A stretch of 59,976 nt of DNA from an uncultured Alphaproteobacteria bacterium (GTDB taxonomy: Bacteria > Pseudomonadota > Alphaproteobacteria > CAAHEQ01 > UBA3637): positions 1 through 59,976 of the forward strand of contig CAKPYQ010000008.1 in NCBI GenBank assembly GCA_934203105.1. Reading direction: 5' to 3'. Both the position numbers and the translations under genes were made by a program. Shown one piece after another: positions 41,858 through 51,204 of the stretch. The notes beneath the pieces are model-generated. The model was not told where the DNA came from, did not search any database, and saw only the letters and a list, made by a program, of their open reading frames with translations. The number at the start of each line of letters is the position of its first letter. Within the stretch, counting starts at the first letter, position 1.

Positions 41858-43567
41858 TTAACCTTCTTTCTTTTCTTTATAGCGAACGGACAATTCTTCA
41901 ACACGTTCCGGAGCTATTTTAGAAAACAGCAATTCCGGCGTATTAAATTCGTGTCCGGCTTTTAAAACAGTCAACACTTCGGCCATCGGAGCCGTCACCC
42001 ATTCCAAATCCGATGTCGGCAAGTTTAATAAAGCCAACATTTTTTCGCTCGTTTTCGGCATAATCGGAGCCGATAAAATCGCAAACAAACGGATCATATT
42101 GATTGCGGTACGCAAAACAACCGCCGCCCGATCTTTATCCGTTTTGACGACTTTCCACGGTTCGTTGCGCGCGATGTAGTTATTGCCTTCAACCCAAATT
42201 TCACGCAACGTTGACAAAGCTTTACGAAATTCCATTTCGTTTAAATAGGCGGTATAATCGCCAACCAACTCGTCCAAACGCGTATAAAGCGCTTTTTCAT
42301 CATCGCTGACATCGCCACCATCTGGAACTTGCGTACCAAAATTGGATCCGGTCATTTTTAAAACGCGGTTGATGAAGTTGCCTAAAACGTCGTTCAAATC
42401 TTTGTTGATGGTATTGGCAAAGCCTTCAAACGTAAAAGAAGAATCGGACGATTCCGGCGCATTTGCCATTAACCAATAACGCCAATAATCTGCCGGAAAT
42501 TCTTCCACTGCTTGGTCACAAAAAATGCCGATTTTTTCAGACTTTGAAAACTTTCCGCCGTTAAAGGTTAAATAGCTCATACCTTTTAAGTAATCGACCA
42601 ACTTCCAATTTTCACCCGTTCCCATTAATGTTGCGGGGAATGTGATCGTGTGATAAGGCACATTGTCTTTGCCCATAAATTCCACATAGTGAACATCATC
42701 GGGTTTTAACCACCAATCTTCCCAACTGCGCTCTGTCGGTTTTTCATCGCTCCATTGCTTTGTAATACCGATATAGCCGATCGGTGCATCAAACCACACA
42801 TAGAAAACTTTGTTTTCGTAACCTTCTTTATTGACCGTAAAGCCCCACTTTAAATCACGCGTAATACAGCGTGGTTGCAAGCCTTCCTTTAACCACTTTT
42901 GCGCAATCGAGTAAGCCACTTCCGGCCAAGTAAATTCTTTGGTTTCCAACCATTTTTTAAGTTTCGGCTGCAAAGCTTCCAATTTAATAAACAAGTGCTT
43001 TGTTTCGCGCACTTCCAAGTTTGTCGATCCGGAAATCGTACTTTTAGCATTGATCAAATCCGTCGGCTCCAACACTTTTGTGCAATTTTCGCATTGATCG
43101 CCGCGCGCTTTGTCATACCCGCAGTACGGACAAGTTCCGGTAATATAGCGGTCTGCCAAAAATTGATTGTCATCAACCGAAAAAATTTGCTTAATCGTTT
43201 TTTCTTCGATATAACCGTTTTTATCCAATTCGGAAAAAATGCGGTATGTCATTTCTTTGTTTTGCTCTGTGCTGGTGCGCCCCAAATAATCAAAAGATAA
43301 ATCAAACGCTTTATAAATTTCTTTATGTTTTTCGTGGTAACTGTCGCAATATTCTTGAACGGGCATACCGGCCTTTAAAGCGCCGACTTCCGAAGCAGTT
43401 CCGTGCTCGTCCGTTCCGCAAATATACAAAACATCTTTGCCTTGCATTCGCATAAAACGCGCATAAACATCGGACGGAAGCAAGCAACCGACCATATGCC
43501 CCAAATGAGGTAAGCCGTTAATATATGGTAATGCACTGGTAATCAGATATTTTGTTTTATTCATCAT
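41858..43567 (-). CDS. metG: Methionyl-tRNA synthetase
   Basis: 569 residues, class I synthetase charging tRNA-Met. HLGH (residue 21 region, HIGH motif) and KFSKSEK (KMSKS motif variant) are visible, as are the zinc-knuckle cysteines in CPYCGYDKARGDQCENC. It lacks the C-terminal EMAP/tRNA-binding dimer domain of the longer enzymes, which is normal for a shorter form. The start is either of two adjacent ATG codons (43567 or 43564); AAGGA is spaced for both. It has its own promoter, back to back with that of rpoZ. Confidence 0.96.
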   Translation of the reverse strand: MMNKTKYLITSALPYINGLPHLGHMVGCLLPSDVYARFMRMQGKDVLYICGTDEHGTASEVGALKAGMPVQEYCDSYHEKHKEIYKAFDLSFDYLGRTSTEQNKEMTYRIFSELDKNGYIEEKTIKQIFSVDDNQFLADRYITGTCPYCGYDKARGDQCENCTKVLEPTDLINAKSTISGSTNLEVRETKHLFIKLEALQPKLKKWLETKEFTWPEVAYSIAQKWLKEGLQPRCITRDLKWGFTVNKEGYENKVFYVWFDAPIGYIGITKQWSDEKPTERSWEDWWLKPDDVHYVEFMGKDNVPYHTITFPATLMGTGENWKLVDYLKGMSYLTFNGGKFSKSEKIGIFCDQAVEEFPADYWRYWLMANAPESSDSSFTFEGFANTINKDLNDVLGNFINRVLKMTGSNFGTQVPDGGDVSDDEKALYTRLDELVGDYTAYLNEMEFRKALSTLREIWVEGNNYIARNEPWKVVKTDKDRAAVVLRTAINMIRLFAILSAPIMPKTSEKMLALLNLPTSDLEWVTAPMAEVLTVLKAGHEFNTPELLFSKIAPERVEELSVRYKEKKEG

Positions 43568-43602
43568 TTTTAATCCTTCATATTTGTTTAAAAAACAAAA
43601 TC

Positions 43603-43631
43603 ATCATACGCTATAAAAAAAATAAATGCAA
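43603..43631 (-). promoter_or_regulatory. Promoter of metG-pyrD
   Basis: -35 TTGCAT (43626-43631), 17-bp spacer, -10 TATGAT (43603-43608) on the minus strand. The -35 lies 6 bp from the -35 of the divergent rpoZ promoter. Confidence 0.75.
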
Positions 43632-43637
43632 GAAGTC

Positions 43638-43666
43638 TTGATTTTTTTTTCAAAATATTGTATAAG
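43638..43666 (+). promoter_or_regulatory. Promoter of rpoZ-rsh
   Basis: -35 TTGATT (43638-43643), 17-bp spacer of mostly T, -10 TATAAG (43661-43666), 44 nt before the rpoZ ATG. Confidence 0.72.
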
Positions 43667-43710
43667 AAAAATCTGTTTAAACAAGAATCTAATTATAAAA
43701 GGTTAAAAAA

Positions 43711-44106
43711 ATGGCACGTGTAACAGTAGAAGATTGTGTAGAAAAAGTTCCAAATCGTTTTGAATTGGTTTTACTTGCAAGCCAAAGAGCGAAAAATATC
43801 TCCGCCGGTGAACCGTTGACGGTTGACAGAGATAACGATAAAAACTCTGTTGTTGCTTTGCGTGAAATTGCAGACAGCACAATTTGTATTGAAGACTTGG
43901 ACAATATGTTAATTGCCGGTTTCCAAAAGACCGCTCCGGTACAAAAAATGGCTTTGGAAGATGAGGATTTAAAGGCTGTTGACGCTGAATTGGCATCGGA
44001 CGAATATGCTGATGAAGCAAAAGAAGCAACCTCCGAAGTGTTGGCCGAAGAAGCTGCCTTTAACGACGCCGAATCATTCCAAGTGACCGAAGATTTAGAA
44101 TCGTAA
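43711..44106 (+). CDS. rpoZ: RNA polymerase omega subunit
   Basis: 131 residues. The omega fold is in the first 80: MARVTVEDCVEKVPNRFELVLLASQRAK, then NKDNDKNSVVALREIAD-like residues. Omega supports assembly of beta-prime and forms part of a ppGpp site in proteobacteria. The C-terminal 50 residues are acidic and variable. The rsh gene follows 19 nt later; coupling of omega and the (p)ppGpp enzyme in one operon is typical of proteobacteria. Confidence 0.95.
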   Translation: MARVTVEDCVEKVPNRFELVLLASQRAKNISAGEPLTVDRDNDKNSVVALREIADSTICIEDLDNMLIAGFQKTAPVQKMALEDEDLKAVDAELASDEYADEAKEATSEVLAEEAAFNDAESFQVTEDLES

Positions 44107-44125
44107 GTCAAAAGAAAGAGGCTGT

Positions 44126-46273
44126 ATGCTCCGACAGTTTGAACTTGTAGAACGCGTAAAATCCTATGATCCCAATGCGGATGAGGATGGTTTGAATCGC
44201 GCCTATGTTTTTGCTGTCAAAATGCATGGCTCTCAAAAACGCGAATCGGGAGATCCGTATTTTTCTCATCCTGTTGAAGTGGCCGGCATTTTAACGGAAT
44301 ATAAGCTGGATTATGCAACAATCGTCGCGGCATTATTGCATGACACGATGGAAGATACGGCTGTCTCTTACGAAGATATTGAAAAATTGTTTGGCGCCGA
44401 AGTGGCTCAATTGGTCGAAGGCGTCACTAAATTATCCAAAATTCAAGCTCAATCCGAACACAATAAGCAAGCTGAAAACTTTCGAAAACTCGTTTTGGCG
44501 ATGAGCGAGGATATTCGCGTTTTGCTGATCAAGTTGGCCGACAGATTGCATAATATGCGGACGCTGCACTTTTGCAAAAAAGAAGAAAAGCGTTTACGCA
44601 TTGCCCGCGAAACATTGGACATTTATGCACCGCTTGCCGAACGAATGGGGATGAATAAGATGAAAGATGAATTGGAAGATTTGGCTTTTCATCAATTACA
44701 CCCCGACGCGTATCAATCTATTATTTCCAGATTAAACTTTTTGCGTGAAAAAGGCGGCGATTTAACGCAAAAAATTATCGAACAATTATCAAAAGATGTT
44801 GCTGAAATCGGCGACGATGTTGAAGTATACGGACGCGAAAAACGTCCGTATTCTATTTGGCGCAAAATGCAACGTCAAAACATTTCTTTTGAACAAATCT
44901 GCGATATTATGGCTTTTCGCGTGGTTGTGCCGACGGTTGCAGATTGCTATCACGCTTTGGGTATCGTCAATACAAAATACCCGATGATCCCCGGGCGATA
45001 CAAAGATTATATTTCGACGCCTAAAAGCAACGGTTATCAATCGTTGCATACCGGTGTTATCGGCCCTTTCCGCCAACGTATCGAGGTGCAAATCAGAACA
45101 AAGGAAATGCACGAAGTGGCCGAACTGGGCGTTGCGGCGCATTGGGAATATAAGCAAAATATGTCGTCCAGCGTTGACGGTAAAAAGTTCAGATGGATGC
45201 GCGAATTATTGGATTTATTGAACAATTCATCGAATTCGGACGAATTTTTGGAAAACACGAAAATATCGATGTATAATGATCAGATTTTCTGTTTTACTCC
45301 CAAAGGTGACTTGTTCAATTTACCCAAAGATTCAACAGCGGTTGACTTTGCGTATGCGGTGCATTCGAATGTGGGCGATCATTGCGTCGGTGTTAAAATC
45401 AACGGAGAAATCCGTCCGGTGCGGACTTTGTTGCAAAACGGCGATCAAGTCGAAATTTTAACGTCTAAAACGCAAACACCGTCCCCCGAATGGGAACGTT
45501 TCGTTGTGACGGCAAAGGCTAAATCAGCAATCCGCCGCTTTATCCGCAATCAAAAAAGATTGCAGTTTATCGAGTTGGGAAAATCCTTAATCCAAGGATT
45601 ATATAAAGAGCACAAAGTTGCTTTTAATGAAAAAGAAATCGAAACGGTTCTTCAATCATTCAAACAATCCGGCTTGGATGATTTATATGTTATGATGGGC
45701 GAAGGCCTCATTTTAGCGGCTGATGTTTTTTATAAAATCCACCCCGAAAAGCGCACAACATTACAGCGCGTTGTTGATATTTTTAAACGCAGCAAACCCA
45801 ATAAAATCAATAAAAATGAGCAAAATACTTTGATAAAAGGTTTAGTGTCCGGAATTGCTTTGCATTATTCCAGATGCTGTCACCCTGTGCCGGGCGATAA
45901 AATTGTGGGAATTGTCACGACCGGAAAAGGGGTTGCTATTCATCGCTCCGATTGCATTATGTTGAAAAAATATGCGCACGAACCGGAACGTTGGTTGGAC
46001 ATTGAATGGAACGAAAATGCTGTATCAGAAAATGTGTTTCCGGTGCGTTTATCATTGACGATTGCAGACAAACCCAGCGCATTAGCAACCATTTCAACCA
46101 CCGTATCCAAAGCGGGCAGTAATATTTCACATATTTTCACGCCCGGCGGTCGCAGTGCGGGTTTTGTCGAATTGGTAATGGACGTAGACGTTAAAAACAC
46201 CGCGCATTTAGAGGAAGTCATTTCCGAATTAAAGGCTTTGCCTTTTGTTGTTTCATTGAAAAAAGAAAGTTAA
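44126..46273 (+). CDS. rsh: Bifunctional (p)ppGpp synthetase/hydrolase (RSH)
   Basis: 715 residues, the single long RelA/SpoT homologue usual in alphaproteobacteria. Order: HD hydrolase domain (about 25-150, with HGSQKRESG and LLHDTMEDT), synthetase domain (about 235-350, with YGREKRPYSIW, DIMAFRVVV and KSNGYQSLHTGV), TGS domain (about 385-445), helical/zinc-finger region around HYSRCCHPVPGD, and a C-terminal ACT domain (about 635-715). It sets (p)ppGpp during starvation, acting on RNA polymerase with DksA, whose gene is also in this window. It ends convergently, overlapping the next gene by 4 nt. Confidence 0.96.
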   Translation: MLRQFELVERVKSYDPNADEDGLNRAYVFAVKMHGSQKRESGDPYFSHPVEVAGILTEYKLDYATIVAALLHDTMEDTAVSYEDIEKLFGAEVAQLVEGVTKLSKIQAQSEHNKQAENFRKLVLAMSEDIRVLLIKLADRLHNMRTLHFCKKEEKRLRIARETLDIYAPLAERMGMNKMKDELEDLAFHQLHPDAYQSIISRLNFLREKGGDLTQKIIEQLSKDVAEIGDDVEVYGREKRPYSIWRKMQRQNISFEQICDIMAFRVVVPTVADCYHALGIVNTKYPMIPGRYKDYISTPKSNGYQSLHTGVIGPFRQRIEVQIRTKEMHEVAELGVAAHWEYKQNMSSSVDGKKFRWMRELLDLLNNSSNSDEFLENTKISMYNDQIFCFTPKGDLFNLPKDSTAVDFAYAVHSNVGDHCVGVKINGEIRPVRTLLQNGDQVEILTSKTQTPSPEWERFVVTAKAKSAIRRFIRNQKRLQFIELGKSLIQGLYKEHKVAFNEKEIETVLQSFKQSGLDDLYVMMGEGLILAADVFYKIHPEKRTTLQRVVDIFKRSKPNKINKNEQNTLIKGLVSGIALHYSRCCHPVPGDKIVGIVTTGKGVAIHRSDCIMLKKYAHEPERWLDIEWNENAVSENVFPVRLSLTIADKPSALATISTTVSKAGSNISHIFTPGGRSAGFVELVMDVDVKNTAHLEEVISELKALPFVVSLKKES

Positions 46274-48150
46274 ATATTTTCCAATTTCCATTTCAAAAGG
46301 GGCGAAAGAGAAAAAGTTTTTGAAAGCTGTTTCCAATCATCGGGCAGTTTTTTTTCGGCCTTTTTAATCTTTTCGGTGTCATTTAAAATCAATGCCGTCA
46401 AGTATGCTTGAACAGCGGCTTTTTGTTTAAATGCCGCATTGGAATGATCGCTTAAATCCATCGCCAAATCATAAGCGTCGGGCAATAAATCCAAAGCGAT
46501 AAAATCATCAATTAAGTGTTGTTTGATTTGCGCACCCTTTATACCGACGGGCATCAATTCTTTGAACTCATTGTAAAGCGCCACATGTTTAAACGGATTT
46601 TGCTGCATATGAGAAATAAAAAAACGTTCATAGCGGCGTTGCATTCGCTTTAAAATCGCAACGTCTTGCGTAATCGAAAGCAATTCTCGATCGATGCGTA
46701 AAGCTTGCAAAGGATCGTTTTGCTCATTATAAAGCAGGCTTAATGTTTGCAACAACGGGATTTCAAGTTCGGTAAAATCCAACAGCGCGCGCATTTTTTC
46801 AAACTCTGATATTGCTTGTTTTGGGGTAATTTTAAAAGCGTTCAGCTCGACATTCGTTTTGGCGAACGATATTTTGCCGTTCATTTGCAGATACGGCAAC
46901 GCCAACGCTTGGTTATAAAATTGTAAAGCAGACGCGGGATCATTTTCCTTTTCGGCAATCTGGCCTTTCAAGTACAAAAAGGTTTGTTTTTCATAACCCG
47001 TCAAGGGGAGCTGTTCCAACTTATCAACCGCCATTGCCAACAATAAAAAGTTGTTTTGTGCATCGGCTTTTTGGGCAATTTTCGACCAAAAGATAACGGC
47101 CAATTTATCCGGTAAAGATAGGGTTTCAAAATCCTCTATTCTGGACAATGCCTCATCATCAACGGCACTTTTCCACAGCTTTAAATAAAGCGGCGGATTT
47201 TCTATTTTTGCCCATTCTTTTAACGCCGGCTTTGGTTTATCCTGTAAAACGTATGACAAAAACATCAACTCTGTTTTTTGGGGGCTTTCCAGTGCTTTCG
47301 ACAGTATTTCAAGCGCCGGCTCAACAAAGCCTTGACTTAAATAAATCAGCGCCATTTCTTGGCGCAATCTTTCTTGTGCCGACGGTTTGACATAGAAAAT
47401 AAAATCTTTAATGCTTTGAATTTCCCGATCGACATCTTGCGGCGTCAACGTTTTGTAAGCATTCCAATTTATACCGGCCGCAGAATCGTTTTTGACGGAC
47501 TTCATCGGCTTTAACGATTTTGGGTTTTGCGGAAAAATGACAAACCCTTCTTTATCACTTAACAAATTAAAAGCCGTTGTTTTGGGATAGATGGCAACGC
47601 CTTGAAATGTTGGTAAAACAGTCATTTCCGGCGTATCATATTTTTGCGTGATAAACACCGGCGAAAACGGCGTTAAAAAAACAACCAGATTTTCCAACGT
47701 ATTCGGATCCACAAAATCAATCACTTCGGCGTTGTTTAACTCCAACAACAAACCATTTGGCACCCACTTTGTTTCAAACAAGCTTTTTTGTGGCAGCGCT
47801 TCTTTTTGCATTTGCAATCGCAAAATATGATTTTGAGCTTGCACAACCGGCGTCATATCAGGCGCAAAAACACCCCTTAAAATTGTTGAGGACGTATGCG
47901 GTATTTGGACAATCGGCAAGCCTTCCAATTCGTTCGAATTGACGGCAATATTTCTGTCGGATTTGAAAATAAAATAAGTGTATCCGTTGCGCTGAAACAA
48001 CGCCATTTTTAAATCCGGCGATGCAGGAAGACGCATTTGCATCGTCTCGGCCCCATCTTCGCGCCACAAAGAAGACACTTGCAACCAAGCAGCCGCATAA
48101 GCGGATCGCACGAAAAGCAACAAAGAAAAAATCAAAATAAAGCGTTTCAT
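46270..48150 (-). CDS. Exported TPR-like protein, last gene of the flagellar stator operon
   Basis: 626 residues, signal peptide (AYA cleavage near residue 19). After a beta-rich N-terminal part (about 20-235) come helical repeats (about 245-600) with tetratricopeptide style (LALIYLSQGFVEPALEILSKAL, LKGQIAEKENDPASALQFYNQAL). Overlap of 4 nt with the MotB-like gene upstream indicates a shared role. Proteins of this kind occur at this place in flagellar clusters of Rhodospirillales-type bacteria but are not characterised. Its 3' end overlaps that of rsh. Confidence 0.75.
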   Translation of the reverse strand: MKRFILIFSLLLFVRSAYAAAWLQVSSLWREDGAETMQMRLPASPDLKMALFQRNGYTYFIFKSDRNIAVNSNELEGLPIVQIPHTSSTILRGVFAPDMTPVVQAQNHILRLQMQKEALPQKSLFETKWVPNGLLLELNNAEVIDFVDPNTLENLVVFLTPFSPVFITQKYDTPEMTVLPTFQGVAIYPKTTAFNLLSDKEGFVIFPQNPKSLKPMKSVKNDSAAGINWNAYKTLTPQDVDREIQSIKDFIFYVKPSAQERLRQEMALIYLSQGFVEPALEILSKALESPQKTELMFLSYVLQDKPKPALKEWAKIENPPLYLKLWKSAVDDEALSRIEDFETLSLPDKLAVIFWSKIAQKADAQNNFLLLAMAVDKLEQLPLTGYEKQTFLYLKGQIAEKENDPASALQFYNQALALPYLQMNGKISFAKTNVELNAFKITPKQAISEFEKMRALLDFTELEIPLLQTLSLLYNEQNDPLQALRIDRELLSITQDVAILKRMQRRYERFFISHMQQNPFKHVALYNEFKELMPVGIKGAQIKQHLIDDFIALDLLPDAYDLAMDLSDHSNAAFKQKAAVQAYLTALILNDTEKIKKAEKKLPDDWKQLSKTFSLSPLLKWKLENI

Positions 48151-48731
48151 TTTCCCTCCCGCAATTGAGAAAAAATAACAATTTGGATAAAATCATTATC
48201 CTTATCGGTGCTTTGAATAACGCGTAAGTTTGATGTATATCCGCCGCCAAGCAAAGCATTTGCCACTTGCATTGCAAGCAATAAAGCATCTTGTGTTGAT
48301 GCCCGCTTTATATTTGCTTTTAAAATAATTTTGTTGGATATATTGTTTAATTGTTCACCCAAATCATACAACCTTTTTTTGTCCGGTAAATTGAGCTGGC
48401 GATTTACGGGGTCTTCAAAAATTGTATGGGGCAATTGAATTGTTAATTTAAAGCCGTCGTTTTTAATTTGATAGCCTTCGAAAAGATCGATTTTTTGCGA
48501 CAATATTTGCGCCAAATAATTTAAATTGATGCCGTGATGTAAGACGGCTTGCTCGTTAAAGGCGGGGGCTGGCTGATTGGAAAAAGGCGCGCGATTTTCA
48601 TCTGTCGGAGCAACCATTGTCGACATCGCAAAAAGCATAATAAAAAACGTCAACAATAATGTCATTAAATCAAGCAACGTCACTAACCACGCTTTTTGTA
48701 AACTGATATTTTTGAATAAAGGACGCGTCAT
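48147..48731 (-). CDS. MotB-like stator protein
   Basis: 194 residues. The N-terminus has the MotB membrane segment with the proton-accepting aspartate: AWLVTLLDLMTLLLTFFIML. After a periplasmic linker comes a degraded OmpA-like domain (about 75-190), weaker than in classical MotB; the usual NxxLSxxRA motif is not clear. MotB with MotA makes the stator that turns the motor. motA is not in the window. It begins 1 nt before the end of the preceding gene and overlaps the TPR-like gene by 4 nt. Confidence 0.75.
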   Translation of the reverse strand: MTRPLFKNISLQKAWLVTLLDLMTLLLTFFIMLFAMSTMVAPTDENRAPFSNQPAPAFNEQAVLHHGINLNYLAQILSQKIDLFEGYQIKNDGFKLTIQLPHTIFEDPVNRQLNLPDKKRLYDLGEQLNNISNKIILKANIKRASTQDALLLAMQVANALLGGGYTSNLRVIQSTDKDNDFIQIVIFSQLREGK

Positions 48732-49382
48732 TTAAAACCTCCTTTTACGAAAATGGAGCTTAAAAAGCTGGGCATTTCCCTTTTCAATTCCCACCGAATA
48801 AAGCGTATCCGATACACCGATGCGTTGGAGTTTATCGTGGATTTGCTGTGCGCGGTTCGTGGTCAAGTTGCTAAAAATCGGATAGCTTTGCGTTTTTGTT
48901 AAATCTTCAAACACAATAAAATCAACAACGTATTTATTTTTAACAAACGGCGCATTTAACAACGACTTTAATTGCTGAAAGAAAATGCTTGAAATCGGCG
49001 TAAAATTTGCACTTGTTTTTTCAAAGATGTTGTCAATCGGCAAATAAAGAGATATTTCATCATTGACTAAATCTTGCGATATTTGCGAGGCAGGAAACGT
49101 TTTCGCAATCAAACTTTGATGATAAATCGCTACTTGACTGGCTTCAAAAGACGGCTTTAAACTTTGAAACAAAGGCAATGAAGAATTAAACGACGATTGC
49201 AAACTGGTGCGGACGGCATCGACTTTGACTTTTTCAAAAGACGATTGACTCAGCAGATAAATAAAAAAGCATAAAATTGCCAATATCAAAGATAAAAAAA
49301 CAAAAGAAAAATGTTTAAACGGCGCTTTTTTTTGTGAAAAGCTTTTTGTTTTATGTTTTTGAAACAGAATATTGTTTTGCAT
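48732..49382 (-). CDS. Second MotB/OmpA-like protein without the stator aspartate
   Basis: 216 residues: cytoplasmic N-terminus of about 25 residues, one membrane segment (about 26-46, SFVFLSLILAILCFFIYLLS), then a periplasmic part whose C-terminus (TTNRAQQIHDKLQRIGVSD...VGIEKGN) recalls the OmpA-like motif (xxxRAxxVxxYLxxxGI). The membrane segment contains no aspartate, so it cannot conduct protons the way MotB does. It directly precedes the MotB-like gene (1-nt spacing). Possibly a partner or scaffold in the stator; inferred. Confidence 0.68.
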   Translation of the reverse strand: MQNNILFQKHKTKSFSQKKAPFKHFSFVFLSLILAILCFFIYLLSQSSFEKVKVDAVRTSLQSSFNSSLPLFQSLKPSFEASQVAIYHQSLIAKTFPASQISQDLVNDEISLYLPIDNIFEKTSANFTPISSIFFQQLKSLLNAPFVKNKYVVDFIVFEDLTKTQSYPIFSNLTTNRAQQIHDKLQRIGVSDTLYSVGIEKGNAQLFKLHFRKRRF

Positions 49383-49384
49383 TT

Positions 49385-49834
49385 TTACTCCTTATCGGGG
49401 CTTTGCGGATTATCCATATTCTGTAAAATAATTTTGGCGCGCTCCATGGGCATTTTATCAATTAACCGTCCGGAAACGGCCGGCGGCATAGAAGACAAGA
49501 TTTGCACAGCTTTTGGCACAGGCAATTCGGACAATAATTCGGCCGCCTTTGACGGTGGCAATTGCATATAAATTTTGGCCGGCGTTGATTTTTGTGTGCT
49601 GGGCGAAGGCACATTGTTGCGATCCAACAATGCTTCGCGTTCGTTCAATTCTTGCTCTTTGGCATTCAGTTTGGCTTCTTTTTTTAACAATTCCAAATGA
49701 CGATCGGACAGCTTATTTAATAATTGCAATTCTTCAGAGCTGTAAAAATCATAGCCCGTTACAACGTCAACTTCATCGGCATAAACCGGTGTAAAAAAAA
49801 TCAATGTCAAAAGAAGTGCAATTCCTTTTTTCAC
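49385..49834 (-). CDS. motE: MotE-family motility chaperone
   Basis: 149 residues with a signal peptide (VYA cleavage). A coiled coil (about 30-75) leads to an MgtE-N-like helical domain (QLPPSKAAELLSELPVPKAVQILSSMPPAVSGRLIDKMPMERAKIIL). MotE-type proteins help fold or localise the MotC/MotB side of the stator in alphaproteobacteria. It overlaps the DUF6468 gene by 4 nt. Confidence 0.83.
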   Translation of the reverse strand: MKKGIALLLTLIFFTPVYADEVDVVTGYDFYSSEELQLLNKLSDRHLELLKKEAKLNAKEQELNEREALLDRNNVPSPSTQKSTPAKIYMQLPPSKAAELLSELPVPKAVQILSSMPPAVSGRLIDKMPMERAKIILQNMDNPQSPDKE

Positions 49835-50268
49835 GATTGACCTTTCAAGCGCTGCAACGCTTCATAAAGTTCTTTTTCTGCGTCGGATTGATAAATGTTT
49901 ACCGGCTGATTTTCCGGTGTATGAGGCTTTGTAAACGCGCCTTTTCCGGCGGCGGCATAAGTAAACGTCGGCACCGTTTTTCTTTCCGGCGCTTTTGTAT
50001 TTTTATCCAAAATTAAAACCAAATCATCGCGCAACAAATTGGCTTTGTTGATTTCGATTTTTAACTGTTCAGCGATGTTTTGTGTGCTTTTTTGCAACTG
50101 CGATAAAGTCGTTTCCGCATTTTGCACCACTTGATTAAAAGCATAAATTGTTTTGGTGATTTCTTTTTTGCCTTCCTTAAACGAATTGAGGCGATGATTT
50201 AAAATCATAGCGTAAATAATGGCTACCACCAACAAAGTAATAATCGCTAAACTTAATATGTTTTCCAT
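49831..50268 (-). CDS. DUF6468 family membrane protein of the flagellar cluster
   Basis: 145 residues: one N-terminal membrane segment (about 4-22), then a helical region with LNHRLNSFKEGKKEITKTIYAFNQVVQNAETTLSQL and NKANLLRDDLVLILDKN, matching the pattern of the family found between fliM and motE in many alphaproteobacteria. The C-terminal 50 residues are polar. Function unknown. The ATG abuts the fliM stop. Confidence 0.75.
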   Translation of the reverse strand: MENILSLAIITLLVVAIIYAMILNHRLNSFKEGKKEITKTIYAFNQVVQNAETTLSQLQKSTQNIAEQLKIEINKANLLRDDLVLILDKNTKAPERKTVPTFTYAAAGKGAFTKPHTPENQPVNIYQSDAEKELYEALQRLKGQS

Positions 50269-51204
50269 TTAAATATCCTCTGACAAGACTTTTTCTATTT
50301 GAACGGAAATACTTTTTTTGACAACTTTTAAGCTGGCTTTGAACAAAGCTTGATTTTCACAATCCAACTCAATCGGCTTATCTTCAAAATATGAAAGCGG
50401 TAACATATCTCCGACTTTCCATTTAGTTACTTGCCCCAACGGGATTTGCTTTTTATCCAAAACGGCCTTTAATTCCAACGGGACTTGGGCAACGGCCAAA
50501 GCCAACAATTCACCAAATTCGGCATGCTTTTCATTTTCATCGGCAAAGGCATCGATTTGATTTAACAAATGCGCCGGCAAGATAACGTCCATTATGCCTT
50601 TGCGTTTATCCAGCACAACCTCTAACCTTGAAATAATAATGTCGCAAGCCGGCGATGCAATTAACGCCGTCTTTGGATTCGTATCCATATTTTCAAACAC
50701 AAAATTTTGATGAAAAGATTTATCAAAATCGTTTGTAAAAGACTTTAAAATTTTTTGGATAATGCCTTTTTCAATGGGGGTGTAAGCTCGGCCTTCCATT
50801 GTCATAGCCGGCGTCCCGCGTCGCCCGCCCAAAGTCATATCCAACAAGCAATAGGACAAATTAAAATCCATAGAAATTAAAACAGATTGCCGCCATTCTT
50901 CGACTTGATAAAATCCCAACATCGACGGGGTTGGCAACGTGTCCAAATAAGCACCCAACTGTCCGAAAATAAAGCTTTGAATATCAACGCGGATATTTTC
51001 GCTTTGTGTTAATTGATGCAGCGATGTCGTCAATGCGCGACAAAAGGCGTCCATATTTTTTTCAAGGACGGGATATTTTTTCGGCGGCTGCGCTGTTTTC
51101 AACAACTCCAACGGATTATTTTTTTCTTTTTGCGCTTTGGGATTTAACAAAGCGTCAATTTCTTCTTGGGTTAAGATGTTGCTTAAAGAGGAAGTTTCTT
51201 GCAT
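50269..51204 (-). CDS. fliM: Flagellar motor switch protein FliM
   Basis: 311 residues. It carries the N-terminal CheY-binding motif LTQEEIDALLN, the middle domain with GGRRGTPAM (the GGxG-type motif for FliG contact) and a C-terminal SpoA domain (VPLELKAVLDKKQIPLGQVTKWKVGDMLPL) that binds FliN. FliM is in the C-ring and takes part in switching. It follows fliL directly and precedes the DUF6468 gene. Confidence 0.93.
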   Translation of the reverse strand: MQETSSLSNILTQEEIDALLNPKAQKEKNNPLELLKTAQPPKKYPVLEKNMDAFCRALTTSLHQLTQSENIRVDIQSFIFGQLGAYLDTLPTPSMLGFYQVEEWRQSVLISMDFNLSYCLLDMTLGGRRGTPAMTMEGRAYTPIEKGIIQKILKSFTNDFDKSFHQNFVFENMDTNPKTALIASPACDIIISRLEVVLDKRKGIMDVILPAHLLNQIDAFADENEKHAEFGELLALAVAQVPLELKAVLDKKQIPLGQVTKWKVGDMLPLSYFEDKPIELDCENQALFKASLKVVKKSISVQIEKVLSEDI

